Assembly: GCF_029946005.1 (NCBI RefSeq)
Contig: NZ_JAQSDR010000006.1
Location: forward strand, 338,910-402,909
Direction of reading: 5' to 3'
DNA: 64,000 nt
DNA from: Aquabacterium sp.
Lineage (GTDB): Bacteria; Pseudomonadota; Gammaproteobacteria; Burkholderiales; Burkholderiaceae_C
Below, one piece after another: positions 35,594 through 43,772 of the stretch. The stretch's first letter is position 1; each line of letters starts with the position of its first letter. A model generated the notes under the pieces. The model saw nothing but the letters and a program-made list of their open reading frames with translations. It was not told where the DNA came from and made no database searches. The position numbers were made by a program, and so were the translations under genes.

Positions 35594-37021
35594 ATGGCCA
35601 CACCCCAAGACCACATCAGCATGGCGCTGTTCTGCGACTTCGAAAACGTCGCCCTCGGCGTGCGCGATGCACAGTACGACAAGTTCGACATCAAGCGCGT
35701 GCTGGAACGCCTGCTGCTCAAGGGCAGCATCGTCGTCAAGAAAGCCTATTGCGACTGGGAGCGCTACAAGGGTTTCAAGGCCACCATGCACGAGGCCAAT
35801 TTCGAGCTGATCGAAATCCCGCACGTGCGCCAGTCTGGCAAAAACTCGGCCGACATCCGCCTGGTGGTCGATGCGCTGGACCTTTGCTACACCAAGTCGC
35901 ACGTCAACACCTTCGTCATCATCTCGGGTGATTCCGACTTTTCACCCCTGGTGTCCAAGCTGCGCGAGAACGCCAAGTACGTGATCGGCGTGGGCGTCAA
36001 GCAGTCCACCTCCGACCTGCTGATCGCCAATTGCGACGAGTTCATCTTCTATGACGACCTGGTGCGCGAAAGCCAGCGCCAGGCCGCCCGCCGCGACACG
36101 CGCGACAACCGCGAGCCGCAACAGGCTCGCCGCACACCCGAAGAAGAAAACCGCCGCCGCGAAGAACTCCACGCGCACCGCACCAAGGCCGTGGAAATGG
36201 CCGCCGAGACCTACGAAGCGATGGTCACCGACCGGGACGAAGGCGGCCGAATCTGGGCCTCGGTGCTGAAAGAGGCCATCAAGCGCCGCAACCCCGGTTT
36301 CAACGAAAACTACTATGGCTTTCGCACCTTCGGCAACCTGCTGGAGGAAGCGCGTGCGCGCGGCCTGCTCGAGTTTGGCCGTGATGAGAAATCCAGCGCC
36401 TACGTGTACCGCAGCAGCGGCGCGGTGCCACGTACTGAAGACACCAGTGCCACCGAAGCCGGCGTAGCAGAACAGACCCGCGCCCAAACGCAGCAGAGCG
36501 AATCCGAGGCACCTCAAAGCGAGACCTCACCCCGCGAGGAGCGGGGCGAGGGGCGCCGCCGAGGCCGTGGGGGCCGTTCGGCTTCGGGCCGTGGGCAACA
36601 ACCGCAAGGTGAACGCAGCGAGCGTGGTGAAGCACGCCGCCCACACAACGAGGCCGAGCCAGGAGGTCGGAGCCGCGATGGTCGCGAGGGCCCTCAAGCC
36701 GAGCGTTCGCCCTTCTACCCGGATCGCACCGCCCCCCTGACACCGGCCGCCCCGGCTCAGGCAAGCGCGCCCCCCGCCACTCCACACCAAGCGCAAGCCG
36801 AATCAGCCCCACCCGCCGCCAAGAAGGCCCCACGCGCCGCCGCCAAGAAGGCACCGGCTCGCAAAAGCGCGGCCAACAAGGCCAGCCCCCTGAGCGGTGA
36901 CGCCGCCCCCCCGGAGCCGACCAAGGCACCCGCGCCAGCAGCCAGCGAAGCGGCCCCTGCCGCCCGCAAGGCGGCACCGCGCGCGCGCCGCCCCCGCAAG
37001 GCGGCCGACGGCACGGCGTGA
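35594..37021 (+). CDS. NYN-domain (LabA/DUF88) protein with OST-HTH/LOTUS domain
   Basis: A 475-aa protein. Residues about 10-155 form a NYN/PIN-like nuclease domain with acidic residues in ALFCDFENVALGV, NSADIRLVVDALD and IISGDSDFSPL. Residues about 195-280 look like an OST-HTH/LOTUS domain (GRIWASVLKEAIKRRNPGF, YYGFRTFGNLLEEA), a fold that binds RNA. The last 180 residues are a low-complexity Arg/Gln/Glu and then Ala/Pro/Lys-rich tail with KKAPRAAAKKAP repeats, like bacterial histone H1-type tails. It is probably an RNA-acting nuclease. A second NYN protein lies 370 bases downstream on the other strand. Confidence 0.87.
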   Translation: MATPQDHISMALFCDFENVALGVRDAQYDKFDIKRVLERLLLKGSIVVKKAYCDWERYKGFKATMHEANFELIEIPHVRQSGKNSADIRLVVDALDLCYTKSHVNTFVIISGDSDFSPLVSKLRENAKYVIGVGVKQSTSDLLIANCDEFIFYDDLVRESQRQAARRDTRDNREPQQARRTPEEENRRREELHAHRTKAVEMAAETYEAMVTDRDEGGRIWASVLKEAIKRRNPGFNENYYGFRTFGNLLEEARARGLLEFGRDEKSSAYVYRSSGAVPRTEDTSATEAGVAEQTRAQTQQSESEAPQSETSPREERGEGRRRGRGGRSASGRGQQPQGERSERGEARRPHNEAEPGGRSRDGREGPQAERSPFYPDRTAPLTPAAPAQASAPPATPHQAQAESAPPAAKKAPRAAAKKAPARKSAANKASPLSGDAAPPEPTKAPAPAASEAAPAARKAAPRARRPRKAADGTA

Positions 37022-37076
37022 TCAAAGGGCAAAATCGCGGGCAGTTTGTCCGCATCAACCGAACCAGAAAACAACC

Positions 37077-37325
37077 ATGAGCGAAGCCCCCCAAACCCCG
37101 GCCCTGCCCGACCGCCTGTCCATTGATCCACGCAGCGCCCACTACAACGCGGCCGTGTTCGAACACGACATCGGCATCCGCTTCAATGAGAAAGAGCGCT
37201 TCGATGTGGAGGAATACTGCGTCAGCGAAGGCTGGGTGAAAGTGCCCGCCGGCAAGAAAGTGGACCGCAAAGGCAAGCCGCTGCTGATCACTTTGAAGGG
37301 CAAGGTCGAAGCGTTTTACAAGTGA
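37077..37325 (+). CDS. DUF3297 family small protein
   Basis: An 82-aa protein with the DUF3297 pattern LPDRLSIDPRSAHYNAAVFE, followed by IGIRFNEKERFDVEEYC, SEGWVKVP and GKPLLITLKGKVEAFYK. The start is the ATG at 37077. The function is not known. It sits between two NYN-domain genes, 55 bases after the first, and may share its transcript. Confidence 0.9.
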   Translation: MSEAPQTPALPDRLSIDPRSAHYNAAVFEHDIGIRFNEKERFDVEEYCVSEGWVKVPAGKKVDRKGKPLLITLKGKVEAFYK

Positions 37326-37391
37326 TCGCGTGAACAAGCACAGCCGGACACGTGATGCCAGCTCGGGCCTCAGCGGGCTTGCAGATAGGCC

Positions 37392-38888
37392 TTAATGTTG
37401 CCCCTGAGGGACGGCGCTCAACACCCAGCTCAAGAGCGCCTCGCGGTCGGCCTCCACCAGGCTCATGCCCTCGCGCTCACACGCCGCCAGGGCCACGCCG
37501 CACGTGGCAGCCACCAAGTCATCGAACGATGAACCTGCCGTGGTCGGGTCAAAGCCATTGAACAGCAAGGCCCGCAGCAAAGCGTTGATGTCAGCCCGGG
37601 TCATGGGCACGCTGCGGTCCTGGCAGATGTCTCGCACGCGCTTGCTGGTGGCGGCCAGGGCATAAGGGCCTTCGCCCAAGGCCTGCGACAAGGCCTCCAG
37701 AAACGCCCGGTACTGGGGGCCCGACATCGATGGGAAATTGGCCACCTGCAAGATGGGCGCAACCCGGGGCCAACGCTCGTCGTGCTCGGGCAGGTCGTTG
37801 CCCATCTCGACAGACTGCGAGATGAAGTCGAGCGAATGCCGCTCGGGGTCAAAGGCATAGCCGCCCAGGTGCGACCACGATATCTGCACGCCAGCGGGGT
37901 GCACCGTGTCCAGCAACTTCTTGAAAGTGCCACAGCCGTTCCAATCGGTCTCGATGCCTGGGCAGCTTTGCCGAACCTGGTGCGCCAGGCGCGCCACGGC
38001 CACCGGACGGGCTGAGGCCGCCACTTCGTCGATCAGGATTTTTTCAAGCTGCTGGCGGATGTCCAGCGCGGGCTTGGGTTTGGGCTCCTCGACCGGATCG
38101 GCCTTCAGGCGGCGCGGGTCCAGCAGCCAGTTGTTCTCGCGGTCGATGCGCAAGGGGCTGAGCTTAAGCTCTCGCAGCAGAGCGGTGAAGGTGCCGCGAC
38201 CAGCCCAGTTGCTGATGGCCAGGCCCGGCACCTGCGTGGCCAGGATCTTGGTCAGCGCGGGCAGCATCACGGGCGCCGAGGCCTTGTCCACCGTTTCCCA
38301 GGTCAAGGCCTCGGCTTGCGCGAGCATGCCTTCAAAGTCGGGCGTTGGTTCGCCAGTGGGCTCGTCGTCGCCAAAGCCCAACGCGTCGCTGATGAAGGCT
38401 TCAGGATCAATGATCAGGTCGGACGACGCGTCGTAAGACGCTGAGGTGGCGCCCGCCGCAAAGATCGTGGTGCGGCGGTCATCGCGGCGCAGCTTGCGCA
38501 AGACCGGGGTGAAGTCGGCATCGGCCGAGAACACGATGAACTCGTCGTAGCGGGTGTCGCTTTGCAAGACGTCCACGATGTCCAGCACCATGTGGATGTC
38601 GGTACTGGTTTTGCCCGCGGCGGTCATGGGTGGGCAATCCACAATCTCGAAACCAGCCTTGCTGAAACCGAACCGAAAGCGCTGATACATCACGGGGTTG
38701 AGGTAGCAGCGGCGCACGAGGATGCGTCGCTTGACGGGGGCCTCCGGATCGAGCGGCATGCGCAAACGTGTGGTGATCCAGTCCATCCAACGGAGAGGGT
38801 CGCTGGCGAAGCGCTCGGCATAGGCCACATCCAGGCGCCGCAAACCGGAATACACGTTGTCGAAGTCGACGAAAAGGGCAGATTTCAT
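37392..38888 (-). CDS. Second NYN-domain protein with OST-HTH/LOTUS-like domains
   Basis: A 498-aa protein. The NYN domain (about residues 1-170) has acidic positions in LFVDFDNVYSGLRRLD, KTSTDIHMVLDIVDVL and VFSADADFTPVLRKL. Three helix-rich segments follow: PVMLPALTKILATQVPG, then AVARLAHQVRQSCPGIE with TFKKLLDTVHPAG, and a C-terminal region, the first two resembling LOTUS domains. It lacks the basic tail of the other copy. The ATG at 38888 was chosen over one at 38909. It is convergent with the DUF3297 gene. An RNA-processing role is inferred. Confidence 0.85.
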   Translation of the reverse strand: MKSALFVDFDNVYSGLRRLDVAYAERFASDPLRWMDWITTRLRMPLDPEAPVKRRILVRRCYLNPVMYQRFRFGFSKAGFEIVDCPPMTAAGKTSTDIHMVLDIVDVLQSDTRYDEFIVFSADADFTPVLRKLRRDDRRTTIFAAGATSASYDASSDLIIDPEAFISDALGFGDDEPTGEPTPDFEGMLAQAEALTWETVDKASAPVMLPALTKILATQVPGLAISNWAGRGTFTALLRELKLSPLRIDRENNWLLDPRRLKADPVEEPKPKPALDIRQQLEKILIDEVAASARPVAVARLAHQVRQSCPGIETDWNGCGTFKKLLDTVHPAGVQISWSHLGGYAFDPERHSLDFISQSVEMGNDLPEHDERWPRVAPILQVANFPSMSGPQYRAFLEALSQALGEGPYALAATSKRVRDICQDRSVPMTRADINALLRALLFNGFDPTTAGSSFDDLVAATCGVALAACEREGMSLVEADREALLSWVLSAVPQGQH

Positions 38889-39027
38889 GGGGGTGCGAGA
38901 GCCGGTCAATCCGCAGCATAGCCCAGGCCTGCCGTCATAAGGCGGTCACACGAAGCACGCAAGCTGCCGGACTTACCTGTCTGCAGCGCCTGCCTTGGCG
39001 CGCTCGTTCAAATCGGAGTAGTACAAG

Positions 39028-39717
39028 ATGACATCGTTCAAGAAAACCATGCTCGCCTCGGTGGCCCTGGCACTGACCCTGGGCACCAGCCTGGCGCAGG
39101 CCGCCGTGAGGATCACGGAAGTGGCCCCTTGGGGCAGCAGCGGCAACAACCCCGCCATTCCCTATGCCACTGACTGGTTCGAGCTGACCAACACCGGCGC
39201 TTCGGCCCTGAACCTCACCGGCTGGAAGATGGACGACAACTCCAATGGCAGCGAGAAGGTGGCCTTGGTGGGCATCACGACCATCGCAGCAGGCGAGTCG
39301 GTGATCTTCACCGAGACGGCCGCCTCGGCGAGCTTCCTCAGCACCTGGTTTGGTGGCGCAATCCCGCCCGGCTTGCAGATTGGCACCTACACAGGCATGC
39401 GCGTGGGGCTGAGCCAGTCAGGCGATGCGGTCAATGTGTTTGACGCCAGTGGCGTCCTGCAGGCCAACGTCAGCTTTGGCACATCCGACGGCACCTCGCC
39501 TTACCAGACCTTCGACAACGCCGCAGGCCTGAACAACACCGTCATCTCGCAACTGAGTGTGGTGGGTGTCAATGGCGCCTTCGCCGCGGCCAACCACCCG
39601 ATCGAAATCGGATCGCCCGGCACCATCGCCGCCGTCCCTGAACCCGAGAGCTACGTGCTGGCACTGGCCGCACTGGGCCTGTTCGGGGTCATCGCGCGCA
39701 AGCGTCAGCAACGTTGA
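39028..39717 (+). CDS. PEP-CTERM sorted protein with lamin-tail-like domain
   Basis: A 229-aa exported protein. The signal peptide reads MTSFKKTMLASVALALTLG and ends AQA (about residue 25). The body resembles a lamin-tail domain (VRITEVAPWG, DWFELTNTGASALNLTGWKMDD, IAAGESVIFTE). The C-terminus is a PEP-CTERM signal: VPEPESYVLALAALGLFG, then basic IARKRQQR. Exosortase is expected to cut at this signal and pass the protein to the cell surface; the exosortase is not in the window. The next gene is also PEP-CTERM, 21 bases downstream. Confidence 0.9.
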   Translation: MTSFKKTMLASVALALTLGTSLAQAAVRITEVAPWGSSGNNPAIPYATDWFELTNTGASALNLTGWKMDDNSNGSEKVALVGITTIAAGESVIFTETAASASFLSTWFGGAIPPGLQIGTYTGMRVGLSQSGDAVNVFDASGVLQANVSFGTSDGTSPYQTFDNAAGLNNTVISQLSVVGVNGAFAAANHPIEIGSPGTIAAVPEPESYVLALAALGLFGVIARKRQQR

Positions 39718-39738
39718 TTGAGCGGCAAGGCATTCACC

Positions 39739-40740
39739 ATGAACATCCAACAACTGACCATCGCCCTGGCAGCTTCAGCAGCCTGCTTCTGCGCACAAGC
39801 GGCCAACTCCATCAACCTCGCCAACTACCAGGTGACGGGCACGTACGCGCTCAGCACACTGGCGGGCACCGGCAACGGCGTCTCGGGCCTGGAGGCATCA
39901 GCAGTCACGTATGCGCGTGATCGCGGCACGCTGTTTTACGTGGGCGATGAAGGCACGGGCGTGGTCGAGATCTCACTCACCGGCCAGACCCTGGGCAGCA
40001 TGGCCTTCAACTGGGCCAACACCGGCAGTTCCAACCATGACACCGAAGGCCTGACCTACCTGGGCAACGGCGTTCTGGTGGTGTCCGAAGAGCGCCTGTA
40101 CGACGCCTACCGCTTCAACTACACCGCAGGTGGCACTGCCAATCTGGCCGCCAGTGGCGTGTCCATCAGCAATGCCACCGTGGGCAACAACGGCCTGGAG
40201 GGCATCAGCTACGACCCGAGCAACGGCGGCTTCGTGACGGTCAAGCAAGCGGGCCCGCAAGACGTCCGGGCGGGCACGCTGACTTTTGCGAACAACACCG
40301 GCGGCGTGGCCACGACATCGACCTTGTTCAACCCCACGCTGATGGGCCTGTCGACCTTGTCCGACGTGCAAACACTGTCACCAGTGGACACGCTCGCCGG
40401 CACGGCCGCCGCCAACAACCTGCTGATCCTGAGCCTGGGCTCGCGCAAGCTGATCGAGGTGAACCGCCTCGGCCAGACCTTGAGCACCTTCGATTTGTCG
40501 AACATCCTGCCCAACAACGGCATCGAGGGTGTGACGGTGGATGAGCACGGAACCATCTACCTGGTGGCTGAGCAACTCCAGGACGGCTCAGGCCCCGCGA
40601 ACCCCATGTCGCAGCTGATCGTGTTGTCCGCCTCGCCCGTGCCAGAGCCCGAGTCATGGGCGATTGCCTTGACGGGTCTTGGCTTTTTGGGCTTGCTGGC
40701 GCGTCGCAAGAGAAAAGCCGTCATCACGCCCACTTCGTGA
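39739..40740 (+). CDS. PEP-CTERM protein with SdiA-regulated/esterase-like propeller domain
   Basis: A 333-aa exported protein with signal peptide MNIQQLTIALAASAACFCAQAA. The domain has GVSGLEASAVTYARDRGTLF, VGDEGTGVVEISLTGQ, NHDTEGLTYLGNG, GLEGISYDPSNGGF and NNGIEGVTVDEHGTIYLVAE, the pattern of SdiA-regulated beta-propeller proteins. The C-terminus is a PEP-CTERM signal, VPEPESWAIALTGLGFLG, with basic RRKRK. It probably forms an operon with the previous PEP-CTERM gene. The ATG at 39739 matches the signal peptide start. Confidence 0.88.
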   Translation: MNIQQLTIALAASAACFCAQAANSINLANYQVTGTYALSTLAGTGNGVSGLEASAVTYARDRGTLFYVGDEGTGVVEISLTGQTLGSMAFNWANTGSSNHDTEGLTYLGNGVLVVSEERLYDAYRFNYTAGGTANLAASGVSISNATVGNNGLEGISYDPSNGGFVTVKQAGPQDVRAGTLTFANNTGGVATTSTLFNPTLMGLSTLSDVQTLSPVDTLAGTAAANNLLILSLGSRKLIEVNRLGQTLSTFDLSNILPNNGIEGVTVDEHGTIYLVAEQLQDGSGPANPMSQLIVLSASPVPEPESWAIALTGLGFLGLLARRKRKAVITPTS

Positions 40741-40815
40741 TCTAGGGATGTGAGTTCTCAAGCGTGAGGCTTAGGATGAAACCACCCTGAGCACAATGAA
40801 CGCTGGAGACTCTCG

Positions 40816-41209
40816 ATGACTGCATGGGATCGACGGGATGCCGCAATGGCCATCGCTATCAAGGCGCAGTACGACGCCGAGCAGCACAACATCTGCCTGG
40901 CCCTGGTCCGCTTCAGCGATGGCAGCACCGATGCGCTGGCCGCCATTGAGCCCTCACAACGGTTTGGTTGCCAAGGCATGGGGCAATTCCACACCGAGCC
41001 CAAGCTGCTCAACTACCTGTGTGCAGCGCCGAATGTTCGTAAAACAGCGGTGGGTGCCTGACTACCCACCCTGCACCAAGTACGCGGTCAACCGGTTCCG
41101 GAGCAGGTTCCCCAACACCCCGCTGGAATTGATCGAGCTGGGCAAGGAAACGCAAGCCAAGGTGGCGCCCCAGTATCAAACCGTGACCGTCAGCACCATC
41201 AAGAAGTGA
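40816..41209 (+). pseudogene. Decayed deaminase-like (polymorphic-toxin type) gene
   Basis: Two overlapping reading frames look like one broken gene. The first (40816-41061) ends in GQFHTEPKLLNYLCAAPNV, with an HxE motif like the zinc site of toxin-type deaminases. The second, in the +1 frame from about 41030 to 41209, continues PDYPPCTKYAVNRFRSRFPN, which resembles the usual PCxxC...F....P segment but has Tyr where the second Cys should be. A frameshift near 41020-41060 joins them. No toxin delivery domain is upstream, so this may be a remnant cassette. The family call is tentative. Confidence 0.45.
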
Positions 41210-41236
41210 GCCGCCGCCAGAGGCACACTTACTCGC

Positions 41237-43033
41237 TCACTTGGCCCAGCTGTCCTTCAAGCCAGTCACCCGGTTGAACACGGGCTTGCCCGCCGCATGG
41301 TCCTTGCGATCGGCCACGAAGTAGCCATGGCGCTCGAACTGGAACTTCTGGTCCGCCACCGCTGCCGCCAATGAAGGTTCCACGAACGCGGTGACCACCT
41401 TCTTGCTGTCCGGGTTCAGGCTGGCCAAAAAGTCTTTGCCACCGGCATCGGGCTGCGCCTCGGTGAACAGGCGGTCGTACAGGCGCACTTCGGCGGCCAC
41501 GCCTTCGTGCACGCTCACCCAGGTGATCACACCCTTGACCTTGACGCTGTCGGCGCCGGGCGTGCCGCTCTTGGTGTCGGGCACGACCACAGCCTGCACC
41601 TCCACCACGCGGCCATCAGCGTCCTTGGTGCAACCCGTGCACTCGATGACGTAGCCGGCCTTCAGGCGCGCCTTGTTGCCCGGGAACAGGCGGCGGTAGC
41701 CCTTGGGGGGCACCTCTTCAAAGTCTTCGCGCTCAATCCACACCTCGCGGCCCAGTGTGAAGTGGCGGGGTGCGGGCTCGGGCGTGCCTTCGGGTGGGTG
41801 CGGCAAGGCCGGTGCGCTGCAAGGCTCAAGGTGGCCAGCGCCCATGATCTCTTCCCAGTTGGTGAGCACCAGCTTGATGGGGTCGAGCACGGCCATGCCA
41901 CGGTGGGCCTTGTTCTCCAGGTCCTCGCGCAGGGCGATGTCCAGGGTGCTGTAGTCGATCCAGCTGTCGGCCTTGGTCACGCCAATGCGCTCGCAGAACA
42001 GCTGGATGGCCTCGGGCGTGTAGCCACGGCGGCGCAGGCCCACGATGGTGGGCATGCGTGGGTCGTCCCAGCCCTCAACCGTGCCTTCGTCCACCAGTTG
42101 CTTGAGCTTGCGCTTGCTGGTGATGACGTAGGTGAGGTTCAGCCGCGCGAACTCGTATTGCTGGGGCGTGGGCTGTTGCAGTAGGCCCAACTCGGCCAGG
42201 CGATCGAGCAACCAATCGTAGAAGGGGCGTTGGTCTTCGAACTCCAGCGTGCAGATCGAATGCGTGATCTGTTCCAGCGCGTCTTCAATCGGGTGCGCGA
42301 AGGTGTACATCGGGTAGATGCACCACTTGTCGCCCGTGTTGTGGTGGGTGGCGCGGCGGATGCGGTAAATGGCCGGGTCACGCAAGTTGATGTTGGGCGC
42401 GGCCATGTCGATCTTGGCGCGCAAGACCATGCTGCCGTCGGCATGCTGGCCATCGCGCATTTCACGGAAGCGGGCCAGGTTCTGCTCGGGCGTGCGCGAA
42501 CGGAAGGGGCTGTCCTTGCCGGGTGTGGTGAAGTCGCCCCGGTTGGCGCGCATCTCTTCGGGCGTTTGCTCGTCCACGTAGGCCAGGCCCGCGCCGATCA
42601 GGCTTTCTGCCGCGCGGTACATGAAGTCGAAATAGTTGCTGGCGTAATACAAGTGATCGGTGCCGTTGGCTTTCCAGCCAAAGCCCAACCACTTCACCGA
42701 ATCCAGGATGCTGTCGACGTATTCCTGTTCTTCTTTTTCAGGGTTGGTGTCGTCGAAGCGCATGTGGCAGACGCCGCCGTAGTCGCGCGCCAGGCCGAAG
42801 TTCAGGCAGATGCTCTTGGCATGGCCCACGTGCAGGTAGCCATTGGGTTCGGGCGGGAAACGGGTGCGGATGCGGGCCGGATCGGCCTGGCCTGCCTGAT
42901 GGTGGACCGCGTCGCCGGGGGTGCCTGCCCAGTGGCGGCTGGCATAGGTGCCCTGCTCCAGATCGCGGTCGATGATGCCGCGCAGGAAGTTGCTGGGTTT
43001 GTGAGGGGTCGAATCTTCAAGGGGAGCGTTCAT
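41237..43033 (-). CDS. glnS: Glutaminyl-tRNA synthetase
   Basis: A 598-aa class I synthetase that charges tRNA-Gln. The HIGH-type motif is seen in PPEPNGYLHVGHAKSICLNFG. Next come MRFDDTNPEKEEQEYVDSI and ICTLEFEDQRPFYDWLLD, the KMSKS-like VITSKRKLKQLV and GWDDPRMPTIVGLRRRGY, then the C-terminal anticodon-binding barrels. The ATG at 43033 is well supported. A MarR-type regulator gene lies 17 bases upstream on the same strand, so the two may be co-transcribed. Confidence 0.97.
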   Translation of the reverse strand: MNAPLEDSTPHKPSNFLRGIIDRDLEQGTYASRHWAGTPGDAVHHQAGQADPARIRTRFPPEPNGYLHVGHAKSICLNFGLARDYGGVCHMRFDDTNPEKEEQEYVDSILDSVKWLGFGWKANGTDHLYYASNYFDFMYRAAESLIGAGLAYVDEQTPEEMRANRGDFTTPGKDSPFRSRTPEQNLARFREMRDGQHADGSMVLRAKIDMAAPNINLRDPAIYRIRRATHHNTGDKWCIYPMYTFAHPIEDALEQITHSICTLEFEDQRPFYDWLLDRLAELGLLQQPTPQQYEFARLNLTYVITSKRKLKQLVDEGTVEGWDDPRMPTIVGLRRRGYTPEAIQLFCERIGVTKADSWIDYSTLDIALREDLENKAHRGMAVLDPIKLVLTNWEEIMGAGHLEPCSAPALPHPPEGTPEPAPRHFTLGREVWIEREDFEEVPPKGYRRLFPGNKARLKAGYVIECTGCTKDADGRVVEVQAVVVPDTKSGTPGADSVKVKGVITWVSVHEGVAAEVRLYDRLFTEAQPDAGGKDFLASLNPDSKKVVTAFVEPSLAAAVADQKFQFERHGYFVADRKDHAAGKPVFNRVTGLKDSWAK

Positions 43034-43050
43034 CCCCCGATTCTATTCAC

Positions 43051-43536
43051 TCACCGGTTCGGGTTGGCCAGCTGCTGGAGCATGGCCAGCAACTGCTCCG
43101 ACCCCGCCGCCCCCAACGGCCGCGCGGCCAACTGGTCTTGCTGAACCACGGCCTGGGTGATCGCGACCAGGTCGGTCTGGCCCTTGGCGGTCAGGGCCAG
43201 GCCAAAGGCGCGGCGGTCTTCGGGCACGTCCAGGCGCTCAACGTAGCCGAGGTCTTCCAACGCATCTACCAGCATCACCGCACCAGAGCGGGCAATGCCC
43301 AGCACTTTGGCCAATTGGGTCAGTTTCAGGCCGGGGTTGCGCGAAATGACGATGAGCGCCGAAAACCTGGGCGGGGTGATGTTCCAGGGTGCCAGGGACT
43401 GGATGAACAGGTCGTTCAGGGCCAACTGAGCACGTCGCACGCCGTAGCCCACCAGGGAATCAAGCACGCCGTAATCAATGCCCGGCACGTGGGGATTGAA
43501 AAACACATCGATGGAGACTTCGTTCTTGTTGTTCAT
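43051..43536 (-). CDS. MarR-family transcriptional regulator
   Basis: A 161-aa winged-helix regulator. It has PRFSALIVISRNPGLKLTQLAKVLGIARSGAVMLVDALEDLGYVERL at about residues 58-103 (helix-turn-helix), followed by the wing DVPEDRRAFGLALTAKG. It begins at MNNKNEVSID (ATG at 43536); in-frame codons upstream to 43602 lack similarity. A perfect TTGTTTCAAACAA palindrome lies about 100 bases upstream and is a likely operator for itself and the divergent gene. The ligand is unknown. Confidence 0.9.
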   Translation of the reverse strand: MNNKNEVSIDVFFNPHVPGIDYGVLDSLVGYGVRRAQLALNDLFIQSLAPWNITPPRFSALIVISRNPGLKLTQLAKVLGIARSGAVMLVDALEDLGYVERLDVPEDRRAFGLALTAKGQTDLVAITQAVVQQDQLAARPLGAAGSEQLLAMLQQLANPNR

Positions 43537-43631
43537 GGGGACCCGGATGACGTTTGCGGCGGATTTTAGTCGCTGCGCAGAGTCACCAGTTTCAAACATC
43601 ACTCATACAAACACTTATAGATAAATGAAGC

Positions 43632-43644
43632 TTGTTTCAAACAA
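43632..43644. promoter_or_regulatory. Palindromic operator candidate for the MarR regulator
   Basis: TTGTTTCAAACAA, a perfect 13-base palindrome in the 236-base divergent gap. CAAACA also recurs near 43588-43612 and 43653-43658. The minus strand offers TTGAAA within the palindrome and TATAAG 15 bases further on, so binding would cover the regulator's own promoter. Confidence 0.45.
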
Positions 43645-43772
43645 ATACCCCTCAAACAAGGGGGTGAACGCCCAAGCCGAGGGTTCGCCCTCGAAGGTGA
43701 TCCAGGGGTGACTTCGAGAATAGGCCAAGACGCGAAATACATCACACAAAATTGCCCGAGACCGGCCCCCCA

